Position numbers and translations under genes: made by a program. A model generated the notes under the pieces. It was not told the DNA's origin. It saw only the letters and a list, made by a program, of their open reading frames with translations, and searched no databases. This document shows positions 9,869 through 17,677 of a DNA stretch of 64,000 nt, piece after piece. The DNA lies in NCBI RefSeq assembly GCF_013155365.1, contig NZ_JABJRA010000015.1, positions 1 to 64,000 of the forward strand, read 5' to 3'. Positions within the stretch are counted from its first letter, which is position 1; each line of letters starts with the position of its first letter. The DNA is from Nocardioides sp. zg-DK7169 (GTDB taxonomy: Bacteria; Actinomycetota; Actinomycetes; Propionibacteriales; Nocardioidaceae).

Positions 9869-10477
9869 GTGGACCCCGCTGATCAATGGCCCCTGCCCGA
9901 CGCCCCCGAGCTGCGCGACGCACTGCACGCGGCGTACGCCGACCCGAGTCGCGGCTACCACGACGTGCAGCACCTCACCGAGGTGCTGCGGCGGCTGAGC
10001 GAGCTCGCCCGGGCCGGCGTGGTCTACGACCCGGTGCCGGTGCTGCTGGCCGCGTGGTTCCACGACGCCGTCTACGACGGGGAGCGCGACGCGGAGGAGC
10101 GCTCCGCGGCGTGGGCCGAGGACGCCCTGGTGGGCCTGGTCGAGGACCAGGTCCGCGCCGAGGTCGCCCGCCTGGTGCGCCTGACTGAGACCCATGACCC
10201 GGCCGACGTCGACGCCAACGGTTGCGCGCTCTCCGACGCCGACCTGGCGATCCTCGCCGCCGGCGCGGAGCGGTACGCCGCGTACGCCGCGGCGGTCCGG
10301 GTGGAGTACGCCCACCTCGACGACGCCACCTTCCACGCCGGGCGCGCGCAGGTGCTGCAGGGTCTCGCGGCCAAGGAGCGGCTGTTCCGCACGCCGTACG
10401 CACGCGAGCGGTGGGAGTCCGCCGCCCGCGCCAACCTCGAGCAGGAACTGGCCGACCTCAGCACGCTGATCGACTGA
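9869..10477 (+). CDS. HD-domain metal-dependent phosphohydrolase family protein
   Basis: This 202-residue protein has the HD-fold metal ligands: His in YHDVQHLTEVL, the HD dyad in AAWFHDAVYDG, and a later His/Asp segment (VRLTETHDP). Small stand-alone proteins of this type act on nucleotides or phosphate esters; the substrate is unknown here. The GTG start at 9869 is preceded by TTAGAT six bases upstream. The gene is divergent from the ketosteroid isomerase and converges on the DUF4031 gene across repeat locus B. Confidence 0.75.
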   Translation: MDPADQWPLPDAPELRDALHAAYADPSRGYHDVQHLTEVLRRLSELARAGVVYDPVPVLLAAWFHDAVYDGERDAEERSAAWAEDALVGLVEDQVRAEVARLVRLTETHDPADVDANGCALSDADLAILAAGAERYAAYAAAVRVEYAHLDDATFHAGRAQVLQGLAAKERLFRTPYARERWESAARANLEQELADLSTLID

Positions 10478-10494
10478 TCAGCGCCACGAGCGCC

Positions 10495-10566
10495 GAGTCG
10501 GCACGCCACAAGCCCCGACTCGCCGCGCCACAAGCCCCGACTCGCCGCGCCACAAGCCCCGACTCG
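10495..10566. repeat. 22-bp tandem intergenic repeat, locus B (inverted units)
   Basis: One plus-oriented GAGTCGG at 10495 is followed by three reverse-oriented units whose GACTC ends lie at 10517, 10539 and 10561, again exactly 22 bases apart. On the minus strand each unit begins GAGTCGGGGCTTGTGG. The opposed first unit can pair with the next one to form a hairpin. The array fills the gap between the converging HD and DUF4031 genes. Confidence 0.88.
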
Positions 10567-10580
10567 CGGAGAGGCCCGGG

Positions 10581-10853
10581 TCAGGGGAGGCGGGGGCGGG
10601 GGGTCTTGCGGCGGCGCAGGCCGGCGGCGTTGAGGCGGGCCACGAGCTCGCGGGAGGAGACGGGGGTGGCGCCGGCGGCGAGGACGGCGTCGTACCAGTC
10701 CGAGGGGACGTCGTAGTGGTCGCGGTCGAAGCCGCGCTCGGGGAGGCCGAGGTCGCGGGCGAAGCGGTGCAGCTCCTCGAAGGAGGTGTCGCTGGCCAGG
10801 TGCGACCAGAACCGGCCGTGCCCGGGTACGTGCGGCGGGTCGAGCAGGATCAT
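10581..10853 (-). CDS. DUF4031 domain-containing protein
   Basis: This 90-residue protein begins MILLDPPHVPGHGRFWSHL and contains ELHRFARDLGLPERGFDRDHYDVP, the signature of DUF4031, a short actinobacterial family of unknown function often found beside sugar or nucleotide hydrolases. The conserved His, Asp and Tyr residues suggest a small enzyme or metal-binding protein, but nothing more can be said. Its ATG overlaps the cutC stop by four bases (ATGA), so it is probably translated together with cutC. Confidence 0.8.
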   Translation of the reverse strand: MILLDPPHVPGHGRFWSHLASDTSFEELHRFARDLGLPERGFDRDHYDVPSDWYDAVLAAGATPVSSRELVARLNAAGLRRRKTPRPRLP

Positions 10854-11572
10854 GGGATCCGCTCGGCGGCGTCGTCGAGGAGCAGGCGCCACGAGCGCAC
10901 GTGGCCAGCGTCGACGTAGGAGCGGTACGTCGCCCCGGGCCGCGTCTGGCGCCCCAGGTGGAACTGCCGCACCCCGGCGCGCAGCAGCCACGGGACGTGC
11001 TCGGCGAGCAGCCCGCCGCCGGCGATGAGCAGCCGCGCGGCGTCCGGGTCGGCGCCCGCGGTCGCGAGCAGCTCGTCGACCCCGGACTCCATCCCACGCA
11101 GCGACCCGGCCGAGCGGACCCCGACGAGGCCGGGCAGCGCGGCGACGTCGTGCCAGGCCCGCCGCGGCTCCAAGGTGGCGTCGAAGCCGCGGTGGAAGGT
11201 CCACGGCACCCCGCGCAGCATCCGGGCCAGCTCCGCGCACACCTCGGTGTCGATGCCGAGGTCGGTGTCGAGGAACCCGAAGGAGACCCCGGCCGCCCCC
11301 GCGCCGAGGTAGTCGTGACCCAGCCCGGCCAAGCGGGTCAGCTCGCCGCCGGTGGTGGTCCACGAGGCGTTGAGGCGCAGCAGCGCGAAGACCGGCACCT
11401 CGCTGGCGCGGCACACCGCCGAGACCGTCGCCGGCTCCGGCGACGTGGGTCCGTCCTCCACGGCGCCGGCATGCCTGACCAGGTGCAGCCGGTCGGCGCC
11501 GCCGGCCACCGCGCCGGGCACGTCGCGCTCGTGCAGCACCGTCACCTCGAGCAGCGGCGGCACGGTGGTCAT
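10850..11572 (-). CDS. cutC: CutC family protein (TIM-barrel, copper homeostasis family)
   Basis: This 240-residue TIM-barrel protein matches CutC: LLEVTVLHERDVPGAVAGGADRL at the N-terminus, PVFALLRLN, GAGAAGVSFGFLDTDLGID, WTFHRGFDAT and LLIAGGGL. The family was linked to copper tolerance in E. coli, though a direct role in copper handling is debated. The start is supported by TAGCAT six bases upstream; the TAG of that hexamer is also the stop codon of the gene before it. It is coupled to the DUF4031 gene. Confidence 0.88.
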   Translation of the reverse strand: MTTVPPLLEVTVLHERDVPGAVAGGADRLHLVRHAGAVEDGPTSPEPATVSAVCRASEVPVFALLRLNASWTTTGGELTRLAGLGHDYLGAGAAGVSFGFLDTDLGIDTEVCAELARMLRGVPWTFHRGFDATLEPRRAWHDVAALPGLVGVRSAGSLRGMESGVDELLATAGADPDAARLLIAGGGLLAEHVPWLLRAGVRQFHLGRQTRPGATYRSYVDAGHVRSWRLLLDDAAERIP

Positions 11573-11581
11573 GAGCCGATG

Positions 11582-11920
11582 CTAGGACCCCAGGCCCTGC
11601 CGGCGCGCGGAGCGCGCCAGCGCGGCGAGGGCGCGTCGCACCACCAGCACCGCCTCGGGACCGACCTCCTGGGGCTCCTCCCACACCCGGTCCCAGGTCA
11701 GCGTCCCGCGGCGCACCCGGTCCCCCACCGTGCGCGGGACCAGCGGCGCCTGTGGCCCGGTCGCCTCGTGCAGGGCGGCCCGCAGCGCGGCGCGCACGAC
11801 CGGGTCGCCGTGGCCCGCCCGGTCCAGGGCGCGGGCGCGGTCGTGGAGCAGCGCGCTGCGGGCGAGCACCCGCTCCACCGCCGCCTGGGCCGGCCCGCCG
11901 ACCGGTGCTCCGCCGTTCAC
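11582..11920 (-). CDS. Hypothetical protein, third gene of WXG100-like cassette
   Basis: This 112-residue mostly helical protein is rich in Arg and Ala (AAVERVLARSALLHDRARALDRAGHG, VVRRALAALARSARRQ). I recognise no family. The GTG start overlaps the stop of the WXG100-like gene before it (GTGA), so the two are translationally coupled. It may be a partner, chaperone or adaptor for that protein (inference). The stop TAG doubles as part of the cutC -10 box. Confidence 0.55.
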   Translation of the reverse strand: MNGGAPVGGPAQAAVERVLARSALLHDRARALDRAGHGDPVVRAALRAALHEATGPQAPLVPRTVGDRVRRGTLTWDRVWEEPQEVGPEAVLVVRRALAALARSARRQGLGS

Positions 11921-12660
11921 GGCGACATCAGTCCCGGCAGCCCGGCGAACAGGGCGAGCCGCTCGCGCTGCTCGCCCACCCACGCCGCGACGGTGTCGCG
12001 CAGGTCCAGCAGGGTGCGCACCAGGTCGACCACGAGCCGCACGTCGTCGACGATGTCGGTGACCGCGTCGAGGCCGCGCGTGACCAGCTCCGCGGCGAAC
12101 GCCGCCCAGCCCAGCGGCCCGGACACCTTGGCGCTGAGCTTCGCGACCAGCCGGAAGAGCGCCTGGCCGAGGTCGACCAGCAGCCGCTCCACCTCCACGG
12201 CCAGCCGCTCGGCGAAGTCCGCCACCACCTCGAGCACCCCGGCGCCCGCGCCGACCAGCTCGGCGACCGCCCGCCCGGCCAGCCCGAAGGCGTTGACCCT
12301 CACGACGTACGCCGTCGCGGCCCGCCCGCCCCAGGCGGGGTCGACGCCGACGGAGAGCCGCAGCAGGTTGTCGGCCCACACGTGCAGGGCGGAGCGGACG
12401 TCGCCGCAGGCGTTGGCGTTCTGGCGGATCGCGGCGTAGTCGCCGGTCAGCGGCAGCACGACGAGCTCCTCGAGGCTCTCCTCGGGCAGCCGGGGCAGCC
12501 CGGCACCGGCCTTGTTGAGGGCGTCGATGCCGAGGTTCACGACGTCGCGCAGCTCCGAGAAGGTCGAGTCCCACGCGGTGAAGGTGGCGTCGTGCCGCAG
12601 CTCGCGCGAGCCCGGGTCCGGCGGCGCCAGGGTGAGGTCGACGAGCGTCGGGACGGCCAT
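11917..12660 (-). CDS. WXG100-like protein (possible type VII secretion-type substrate)
   Basis: This 247-residue protein is almost entirely helical. Its centre (roughly residues 115-140) has VDPAWGGRAATAYVVRVNAF, a WXG turn (WGG) followed by the spaced Ala/Tyr pattern of WXG100 helices. The flanks (LVGAGAGVLEVVADFAERL, LVVDLVRTLLDLRDTVAAWV) look like long amphipathic helices. There is no ESX ATPase or membrane component in the window, so secretion by a type VII system is inference. It starts one base after the stop of the 115-residue gene upstream. Confidence 0.6.
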   Translation of the reverse strand: MAVPTLVDLTLAPPDPGSRELRHDATFTAWDSTFSELRDVVNLGIDALNKAGAGLPRLPEESLEELVVLPLTGDYAAIRQNANACGDVRSALHVWADNLLRLSVGVDPAWGGRAATAYVVRVNAFGLAGRAVAELVGAGAGVLEVVADFAERLAVEVERLLVDLGQALFRLVAKLSAKVSGPLGWAAFAAELVTRGLDAVTDIVDDVRLVVDLVRTLLDLRDTVAAWVGEQRERLALFAGLPGLMSP

Positions 12661-12661
12661 C

Positions 12662-13009
12662 TCAGGCCGGCCCGGGCAGGACGGCGTGCACCCGCGCCGC
12701 GTCGTCGGCGGCGAGCCGGTCGGAGCGCTCCAGCTCGGCGGTGCTCGCGACCACGGCGTCGCGCACGTCCTGCCACTGGGCGGCGTAGCGACTGCCCAGC
12801 TCCTCGAAAGCGGCCGCGACCTGGTCCATCGCCTCGCCCAGCGGCCGCAGCAGGCACACCGGGCTCGGCTCGAAACCGTCGCGGCGCGCCACCCAGGTGA
12901 CCGCATGGTCGACGACCGCGGCGGCCTGCGCGGCGACCTCGTCCATCACCTCCGGCAGTCGTCTGAGGTCCAGCCACCGCTCCACGAACACGTCCCCGAG
13001 TGCCTCCAT
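12662..13009 (-). CDS. Small helical protein, first gene of WXG100-like cassette (EspC/ESX-partner-like)
   Basis: This 115-residue helical protein begins MEALGDVFVERWLDL. It has the size and heptad-like hydrophobic pattern of ESX partner proteins (VMDEVAAQAAAVVDHAV, AAAFEELGSRYAAQW) but lacks a clear WXG turn, so the family call is tentative. It is followed after one base by the WXG100-like gene, suggesting that the two products pair. It is divergent from the 115-residue protein at 13103 across a short region with an inverted repeat. Confidence 0.55.
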   Translation of the reverse strand: MEALGDVFVERWLDLRRLPEVMDEVAAQAAAVVDHAVTWVARRDGFEPSPVCLLRPLGEAMDQVAAAFEELGSRYAAQWQDVRDAVVASTAELERSDRLAADDAARVHAVLPGPA

Positions 13010-13051
13010 GCCGCGCCTCCTCGCCCCGCGGCCACCGCGTGCGGCCGACCC

Positions 13052-13082
13052 TCAAGGGCTGCCCGGGCGCGGGCGCCCTTGA
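13052..13082. promoter_or_regulatory. Inverted repeat between divergent genes
   Basis: TCAAGGGC at 13052-13059 is the exact reverse complement of GCCCTTGA at 13075-13082, with a 15-base spacer. It sits midway between the WXG100-like cassette (start 13009) and the gene at 13103. It could be an operator for a shared regulator; no regulator is identified. Confidence 0.4.
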
Positions 13083-13102
13083 AACGGTCGCACAATGGGG
13101 GT

Positions 13103-13450
13103 GTGGACAACGCACTGCTCTTCGATGCCAGGGCCCGGGTGCTCGCCGACCTCGAAGCCAGGAAGCGTGCGACCCCGGCGGCCGTCAGCGCACTGGAGGA
13201 CGCCGTCTCCGCCCGCACCTGGTGGGCCGAGCAGTGGCCCGAGGGGCAGGTGTACGTCGCGGGGCTGGTCGCCCAGGACGTGCAGGACGCCCTGCTGGAG
13301 ACCGAGGGCCGCTGGCCGGTGTGCCTGCGCTGCCCCGAGGACACGCCCCAGCACGCGCTCTACATCCAGCCCGACCTCGGGGGTCCGGACCCGGTGTGGG
13401 TGTGCGAGGAGACCGGGGAGCCGGTCGCCGCGCTGGGTCAGCTGGGCTGA
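13103..13450 (+). CDS. Conserved hypothetical protein
   Basis: This 115-residue acidic protein contains ARTWWAEQWPEGQVYVAGLVAQDVQDAL and a later segment with CLRCPEDTPQHALYIQPDLGG plus VWVCEETG. The Cys-x-x-Cys and the following single Cys could form a small zinc site. I recognise no function. The GTG start has CACAAT six bases upstream, and the hydrophobic/acidic pattern supports real coding. It converges on the GntR regulator with only three bases between the stop codons. Confidence 0.6.
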   Translation: MDNALLFDARARVLADLEARKRATPAAVSALEDAVSARTWWAEQWPEGQVYVAGLVAQDVQDALLETEGRWPVCLRCPEDTPQHALYIQPDLGGPDPVWVCEETGEPVAALGQLG

Positions 13451-13453
13451 GCC

Positions 13454-14173
13454 TCAGTCGTCCTGGCCGAGCTGGACGTAGAGGGTGAAGCGGTCCGCGC
13501 GGTAGACGGTGCGCGAGACCTCGACGACCGTCTCGCCGACCAGCGCGCGGCGCGAGTGGCGCAGCACCGGGTCGCCGGGGGCGATCTCGAGCAGCACCGC
13601 CTCCTCGGCCCCGGCCAGGTCGGCGCGCATCGAGTCCTCGGCCCAGGTCGGGCGCAGGCCGCGGGCCTCGAGCGCCTCGTAGAGGCTGGTGGGCATCCCG
13701 GACTGCAGGAAGCCCGGCAGCAGCACCTCGTTGAGGTAGGCGTCCTCCAGGCACATCGGCGCCCCGTCGGCGCGGCGCAGGCGGCGCCAGTGCAGCACCG
13801 CGTCGCCCTCGGTGAGGGCGAGCGCCCGGGCGACGCCGGGGCCGGCCTGCTCGCGGCGGGCGAGGAGGGTCTGCGACTCCGGGTGCAGGCCCCGGCGGTT
13901 CATCTCCTCGGTGTAGCCGACGATCTGGCTCGCGGTGCGCCGCGGGCGGGCCACGAACGTCCCGCGGCCGGGCACCCGCTCGAGCAGTCCCTCGACCACC
14001 AGCGCGTCCATCGCCTGGCGCACGGTCATCCGGGCCACCCCGAAACGGTGCACGAGCTCGCGCTCGGAGGGGGCCGGCGTCCCTGGGGCGGCACCTGCCA
14101 CGAGGGACCTGACATACTCACGCACCTGCACGTGCTTGAGGGCGCGTCCATCGGTCTGCACGGTGAGCTCCAC
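13454..14173 (-). CDS. GntR-family transcriptional regulator (HutC/DasR-type, UTRA domain)
   Basis: This 239-residue regulator has an N-terminal winged HTH (PSERELVHRFGVARMTVRQAMDALVVEGLLERVPGRGTFVA) and a C-terminal UTRA effector domain (VLHWRRLRRADGAPMCLEDAYLN to RTVYRADRFTLYVQ). Such proteins usually sense sugars, amino-sugar phosphates or amino acids; the ligand is unknown. The GTG start is preceded by TAGGGT seven bases upstream, inside the symmetric CCCTAGGG. An AT-rich 18-base palindrome 47 bases upstream is a candidate autoregulatory operator. Confidence 0.88.
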   Translation of the reverse strand: MELTVQTDGRALKHVQVREYVRSLVAGAAPGTPAPSERELVHRFGVARMTVRQAMDALVVEGLLERVPGRGTFVARPRRTASQIVGYTEEMNRRGLHPESQTLLARREQAGPGVARALALTEGDAVLHWRRLRRADGAPMCLEDAYLNEVLLPGFLQSGMPTSLYEALEARGLRPTWAEDSMRADLAGAEEAVLLEIAPGDPVLRHSRRALVGETVVEVSRTVYRADRFTLYVQLGQDD

Positions 14174-14219
14174 AGGAGCGACCCTAGGGTTTGACCGTCC
14201 GGGCGTCACCCGTTTGCGT

Positions 14220-14237
14220 GATTTCATATACGAAATC
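14220..14237. promoter_or_regulatory. Candidate GntR operator (18-bp palindrome)
   Basis: GATTTC (14220-14225), ATATAC and GAAATC (14232-14237) form an inverted repeat with 6-base arms, strikingly AT-rich against a GC-rich background. It lies between the GntR gene and the end of the ABC permease gene, upstream of the GntR -10 box TAGGGT at 14181-14186. Confidence 0.6.
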
Positions 14238-14247
14238 CCCCGGACGC

Positions 14248-16794
14248 TCAGTCGGTCGCTATCGCGGTGAGCACGTCCAGGCGCGCCGCCCGCCGGGCCG
14301 GCAGCACGGCCGCGAGCACCCCGACCACCACCGCCAGCGCCAGGAACACCACGAGCTGGACCACCGGCACGCTGATCACCTCGAGGCCCTCGTCGCGCAG
14401 CGCCCGCATCAGCACCACCCCGAAGACCACGCCGAGGACCACGCCCAGCACGGCGCCGAGCAGCGAGATCACCACCGACTCCAAGGTGATCATCCGGCGC
14501 AGCTGCGAGCGCGAGAGGCCGATGGCGCGCAGCAGCCCGATCTCGCGGGTCCGCTCGATGACCGACAGCGCGAGGGTGTTGACGATGCCGAGCACCGCGA
14601 TCACCAGCGCCAGTCCCAGCAGCGCGAAGATGGTGAGCACCAGGTTGTCGATCGGCTCGCGCTGCTCCTCGGCGAACGCCGCCTGGTCCTTCACCGTGAC
14701 CGCCGGGAGGTCGTCCACGACCGTGTCGAGACGCCCCTGCAGGGTCGAGGCCGCGACGCCGGGCGCCCCGAAGACGATCAGGGCGTTGTCGCGGTCCTGG
14801 AACCCGGCCGCGAGCAGGTCCTCGACGCTGACCAGCACCGGCGCGAAGACGACCGGGTTGTCCTCGAAGATCCCGGCCACCTGCCAGGTCACGGCCCCGG
14901 TCGGGACCTGGAGGTCGAGCTCGTCGCCGACCCCGACGCCCCGCTCGTCGGCCCACGACTCCTGCACCAGCACCGAGCCGGAGCGCAGCGAGGCCCGCCC
15001 CTCGTCGAGGACCAGTTCCAGGGAGCCGATCTCGCCGCGATCGGTGGCGGCGAGCGCGACCTGGTCGCCGTCGAGCAGGCCGGCGCCGAAGCGCTCGCGG
15101 ACCACCCGCTCGACCCCGGGGACGGCCGCCATCTGCTCCGCGACCTGCGGCGAGAACGGCGCGCCGAACAGGCTGCTGACCACGAAGTCCCCGACGAAGC
15201 TCTCCTCGATGGCACGGTCGACGCTCGCCTTCGCGGAGTCGCCGATGATCGCCATCGTGCAGGCCAGGGTGAGCCCGATCATCAGCGCCGAGGCGGTGGC
15301 CGTCGTACGCCGCGGGTTGCGCAGCGCGTTCTGCCCGGCCAGCAGCCCCACGAACCCGAAGACCCGCGAGAGGGTCGCGCGGGAGAGGTCCAGCAGCGGG
15401 CGCCCCAGCACCGGGCTGGCCGCGCTGACCCCGAGCAGGACCGCGAGCACACCGGCGCCGAGGACCCAGCCGCCGCGCGGCACGTCCACCACCGTGCCGA
15501 GCCCGGCCACCATCGCGAGCGCCCCGGGGACGACCAGCCCGAGCCCCAGGACGAAGCGGCGCCGCAGCGAGGTCTCCGGCAGGGCCACGTCGTCGCGCAG
15601 CGCCTGCACCGGCGCGATCCGCCCGGTGCGCCGGGCCGGGAAGTACGCCGCCACGACGGTGACCACGATCCCCACGGCGTACGCCGCCAGGACGGTGCGC
15701 GGGGCGAGCACCAGCGACTGGCTGCCCAGGTCCAGCCCGAAGCGGCCGACGACCGAGGCGATCCCGCGCGCCAGCAGCACCCCGAGGCCGAGGCCGAGGG
15801 TGGCGCCGAGCGCGCCGAGGATCAGCGCCTCCAGCAGCACCGAGCGCACCACCTGCCCGCGCGAGGCGCCGAGGGCGCGCAGCAGCGCCAGCTCCCGGCT
15901 GCGCTGGGCGACCAGGATCGAGAAGGTGTTGACGATCAGGAAGGAGCCGACCACCAGCGCGATGCCGGCGAAGATCAGCAGGAACGTGGTCAGGAACCCG
16001 ACGGCCTCCAGCAGGTCGCTGGCGGCGTCGTCGGCGGCCTGCTCGCCGGTGACCGCGACCAGCCCGTCGGGCAGCACCTGCTCGGCCTGGTCGGCGAGGT
16101 CGGTCTGGGAGACCCCGTCGCGGGCGGTCACCCACACCTCGGTGTAGGCGTCCTCGCCGTCGAGGAAGAGCTGCTGGGCGGTGCGGGTGTCGAAGAGCGC
16201 CAGGGTGGCGCCGCTGAGCGAGCCGCCCTCGGGGAACCCGGCGATGCCGACCAGCACCGGGTCCACGGTGCTGCGCTCGCCGCCGGTCGTGATCTGCACC
16301 CGGTCGCCCAGCTCGTAGCCGGCCTTCTCGGCCGTCTGCTCGTCGAGCACCACCTCGTCCCCGCCGTACGGCTTCTCCCCCTCGAGGATCGCCAGGCCCT
16401 GCAGGCCGCCGGCGGCCGGCGCGTCGTTCCAGCTGCCCCCGAGCCCGGGCGGCCCGAACCCGCCGACCAGCTTGCCGTCGGTGCCCACGACGAACACCCC
16501 GTCGGCCTCGACCTGTCCGTCGGCCCGGGCGGCTCCCGGCAGCTCGGCCAGCCGGTCGACCACCTCCGCGGGCACCGTGTTGGTCGACAGGAAGCCGTCG
16601 GCGGTCTGGGCGACCTCCGGCTCCACCACCACGTCGCCGACGGTGGCGTCGAAGAGCGCGGTGAAGCTGCGGTTGAGCATGTCGGAGAACATCAGGGTGC
16701 CGGCGACGAACGCCACGCCCAGGACGATCGCGAACGTGCTCATCAGCAGGCGCACCTTGCGCCCGAGCAGGCTGCGGAGCGCGGCGCGGATCAC
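14248..16794 (-). CDS. ABC transporter permease, FtsX/MacB type
   Basis: This 848-residue membrane protein has the duplicated FtsX architecture. A TM helix (LLMSTFAIVLGVAFVAGTLMF) is followed by a large extracellular domain, three TM helices, a second copy with another extracellular domain (about 150 residues) and three C-terminal TM helices ending ARLDVLTAIATD. FtsX signatures are REIGLLRAIGLSRSQLRRM and RELALLRALGASRGQVVRS. Such exporters move lipoproteins, peptides or drugs; the substrate is unknown. The GTG start overlaps the ATPase stop (GTGA). Confidence 0.9.
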   Translation of the reverse strand: MIRAALRSLLGRKVRLLMSTFAIVLGVAFVAGTLMFSDMLNRSFTALFDATVGDVVVEPEVAQTADGFLSTNTVPAEVVDRLAELPGAARADGQVEADGVFVVGTDGKLVGGFGPPGLGGSWNDAPAAGGLQGLAILEGEKPYGGDEVVLDEQTAEKAGYELGDRVQITTGGERSTVDPVLVGIAGFPEGGSLSGATLALFDTRTAQQLFLDGEDAYTEVWVTARDGVSQTDLADQAEQVLPDGLVAVTGEQAADDAASDLLEAVGFLTTFLLIFAGIALVVGSFLIVNTFSILVAQRSRELALLRALGASRGQVVRSVLLEALILGALGATLGLGLGVLLARGIASVVGRFGLDLGSQSLVLAPRTVLAAYAVGIVVTVVAAYFPARRTGRIAPVQALRDDVALPETSLRRRFVLGLGLVVPGALAMVAGLGTVVDVPRGGWVLGAGVLAVLLGVSAASPVLGRPLLDLSRATLSRVFGFVGLLAGQNALRNPRRTTATASALMIGLTLACTMAIIGDSAKASVDRAIEESFVGDFVVSSLFGAPFSPQVAEQMAAVPGVERVVRERFGAGLLDGDQVALAATDRGEIGSLELVLDEGRASLRSGSVLVQESWADERGVGVGDELDLQVPTGAVTWQVAGIFEDNPVVFAPVLVSVEDLLAAGFQDRDNALIVFGAPGVAASTLQGRLDTVVDDLPAVTVKDQAAFAEEQREPIDNLVLTIFALLGLALVIAVLGIVNTLALSVIERTREIGLLRAIGLSRSQLRRMITLESVVISLLGAVLGVVLGVVFGVVLMRALRDEGLEVISVPVVQLVVFLALAVVVGVLAAVLPARRAARLDVLTAIATD

Positions 16795-17549
16795 GCCGAC
16801 CCGGCCAGCGCCTCGAGCACCGTCTCCCGGGTCGGGTGGTGCAGCTCGTCGACCACGCGGCCGTCGGCGAGGAAGACGACGCGGTCGGTGTACGCCGCGG
16901 CGACCGGGTCGTGGGTCACCATCACGATGGTCTGGCCGTCGTCGGCGCTCTGGCGCAGCAGCTCGAGGATCTCCGCCCCCGAGCGGGAGTCCAGGTTGCC
17001 GGTGGGCTCGTCGGCGAACACGATCCGCGGGCGGCTGACCAGCGCCCGGGCCACGGCGACGCGCTGCTGCTGACCCCCGGACAGCTCGTTGGGCCGGTGG
17101 CCGAGCCGGTCGCGCAGGCTGACGGTGTCGATGACGTGGTCGAACCAGTCCGGGTCCGGACGGCGCCCGGCGATCGCCAGCGGCAGCACGATGTTCTCCC
17201 GCGCGTCCAGGGTCGGCACCAGGTTGAAGGACTGGAACACGAACCCGATCGAGTCGCGGCGCAGCCGGGTCAGTGCCTTGTCGCGCAGCCGGGTGATGTC
17301 CTCCTCCCCGATGTGGACGCTGCCGGAGTCGGGCCGGTCCAGCGCGGCACAGCAGTGCATCAGCGTGGACTTGCCGGACCCGCTCGGGCCCATGATCGCG
17401 GTGAAGCGGCCCGCCGCGATGTCGAGGGAGACGTCGTCGAGGGCGCGCACCGTCGCCGGTCCCTCGCCGTAGGTCTTGGTCAGGTGGCGCACCCGCGCCG
17501 CGGCGGGCTCGTCGGCGTGCTCCGGCGCCGGGGGTGCGGTGTGGCTCAT
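16791..17549 (-). CDS. ABC transporter ATP-binding protein (LolD/MacB type)
   Basis: This 252-residue ATPase has Walker A (GPSGSGKST), Q-loop (FVFQSFNLVPTL), signature motif LSGGQQQRVAVARAL, Walker B/E (RIVFADEPTGNLD) and H-loop (VMVTHDPVAAAYTD). The NLVPTL and DEPTGNLD features are those of MacB/LolD-class ATPases that energise FtsX-type permeases. It is the first gene of a two-gene operon with the permease, with a four-base overlap. Confidence 0.93.
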   Translation of the reverse strand: MSHTAPPAPEHADEPAAARVRHLTKTYGEGPATVRALDDVSLDIAAGRFTAIMGPSGSGKSTLMHCCAALDRPDSGSVHIGEEDITRLRDKALTRLRRDSIGFVFQSFNLVPTLDARENIVLPLAIAGRRPDPDWFDHVIDTVSLRDRLGHRPNELSGGQQQRVAVARALVSRPRIVFADEPTGNLDSRSGAEILELLRQSADDGQTIVMVTHDPVAAAYTDRVVFLADGRVVDELHHPTRETVLEALAGSA

Positions 17550-17677
17550 GCGGGAACCATTCCGTGTCCGGCGCCGCAGCGCCACCCCCTTCTGGTGGCC
17601 CCGGCCGCACCGGCCCGCCGCCACGCCGTACCGAAGGATCTCGAACAGGCGTTCGACATGGGCGTAGGGTGGGTGGC

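Noticed and set aside
14191..17073. Plus-strand 960-codon open frame opposite the ABC transporter
   Set aside because: His/Arg/Gln-rich shadow of the FtsX-type permease and ATPase genes, with no family features.
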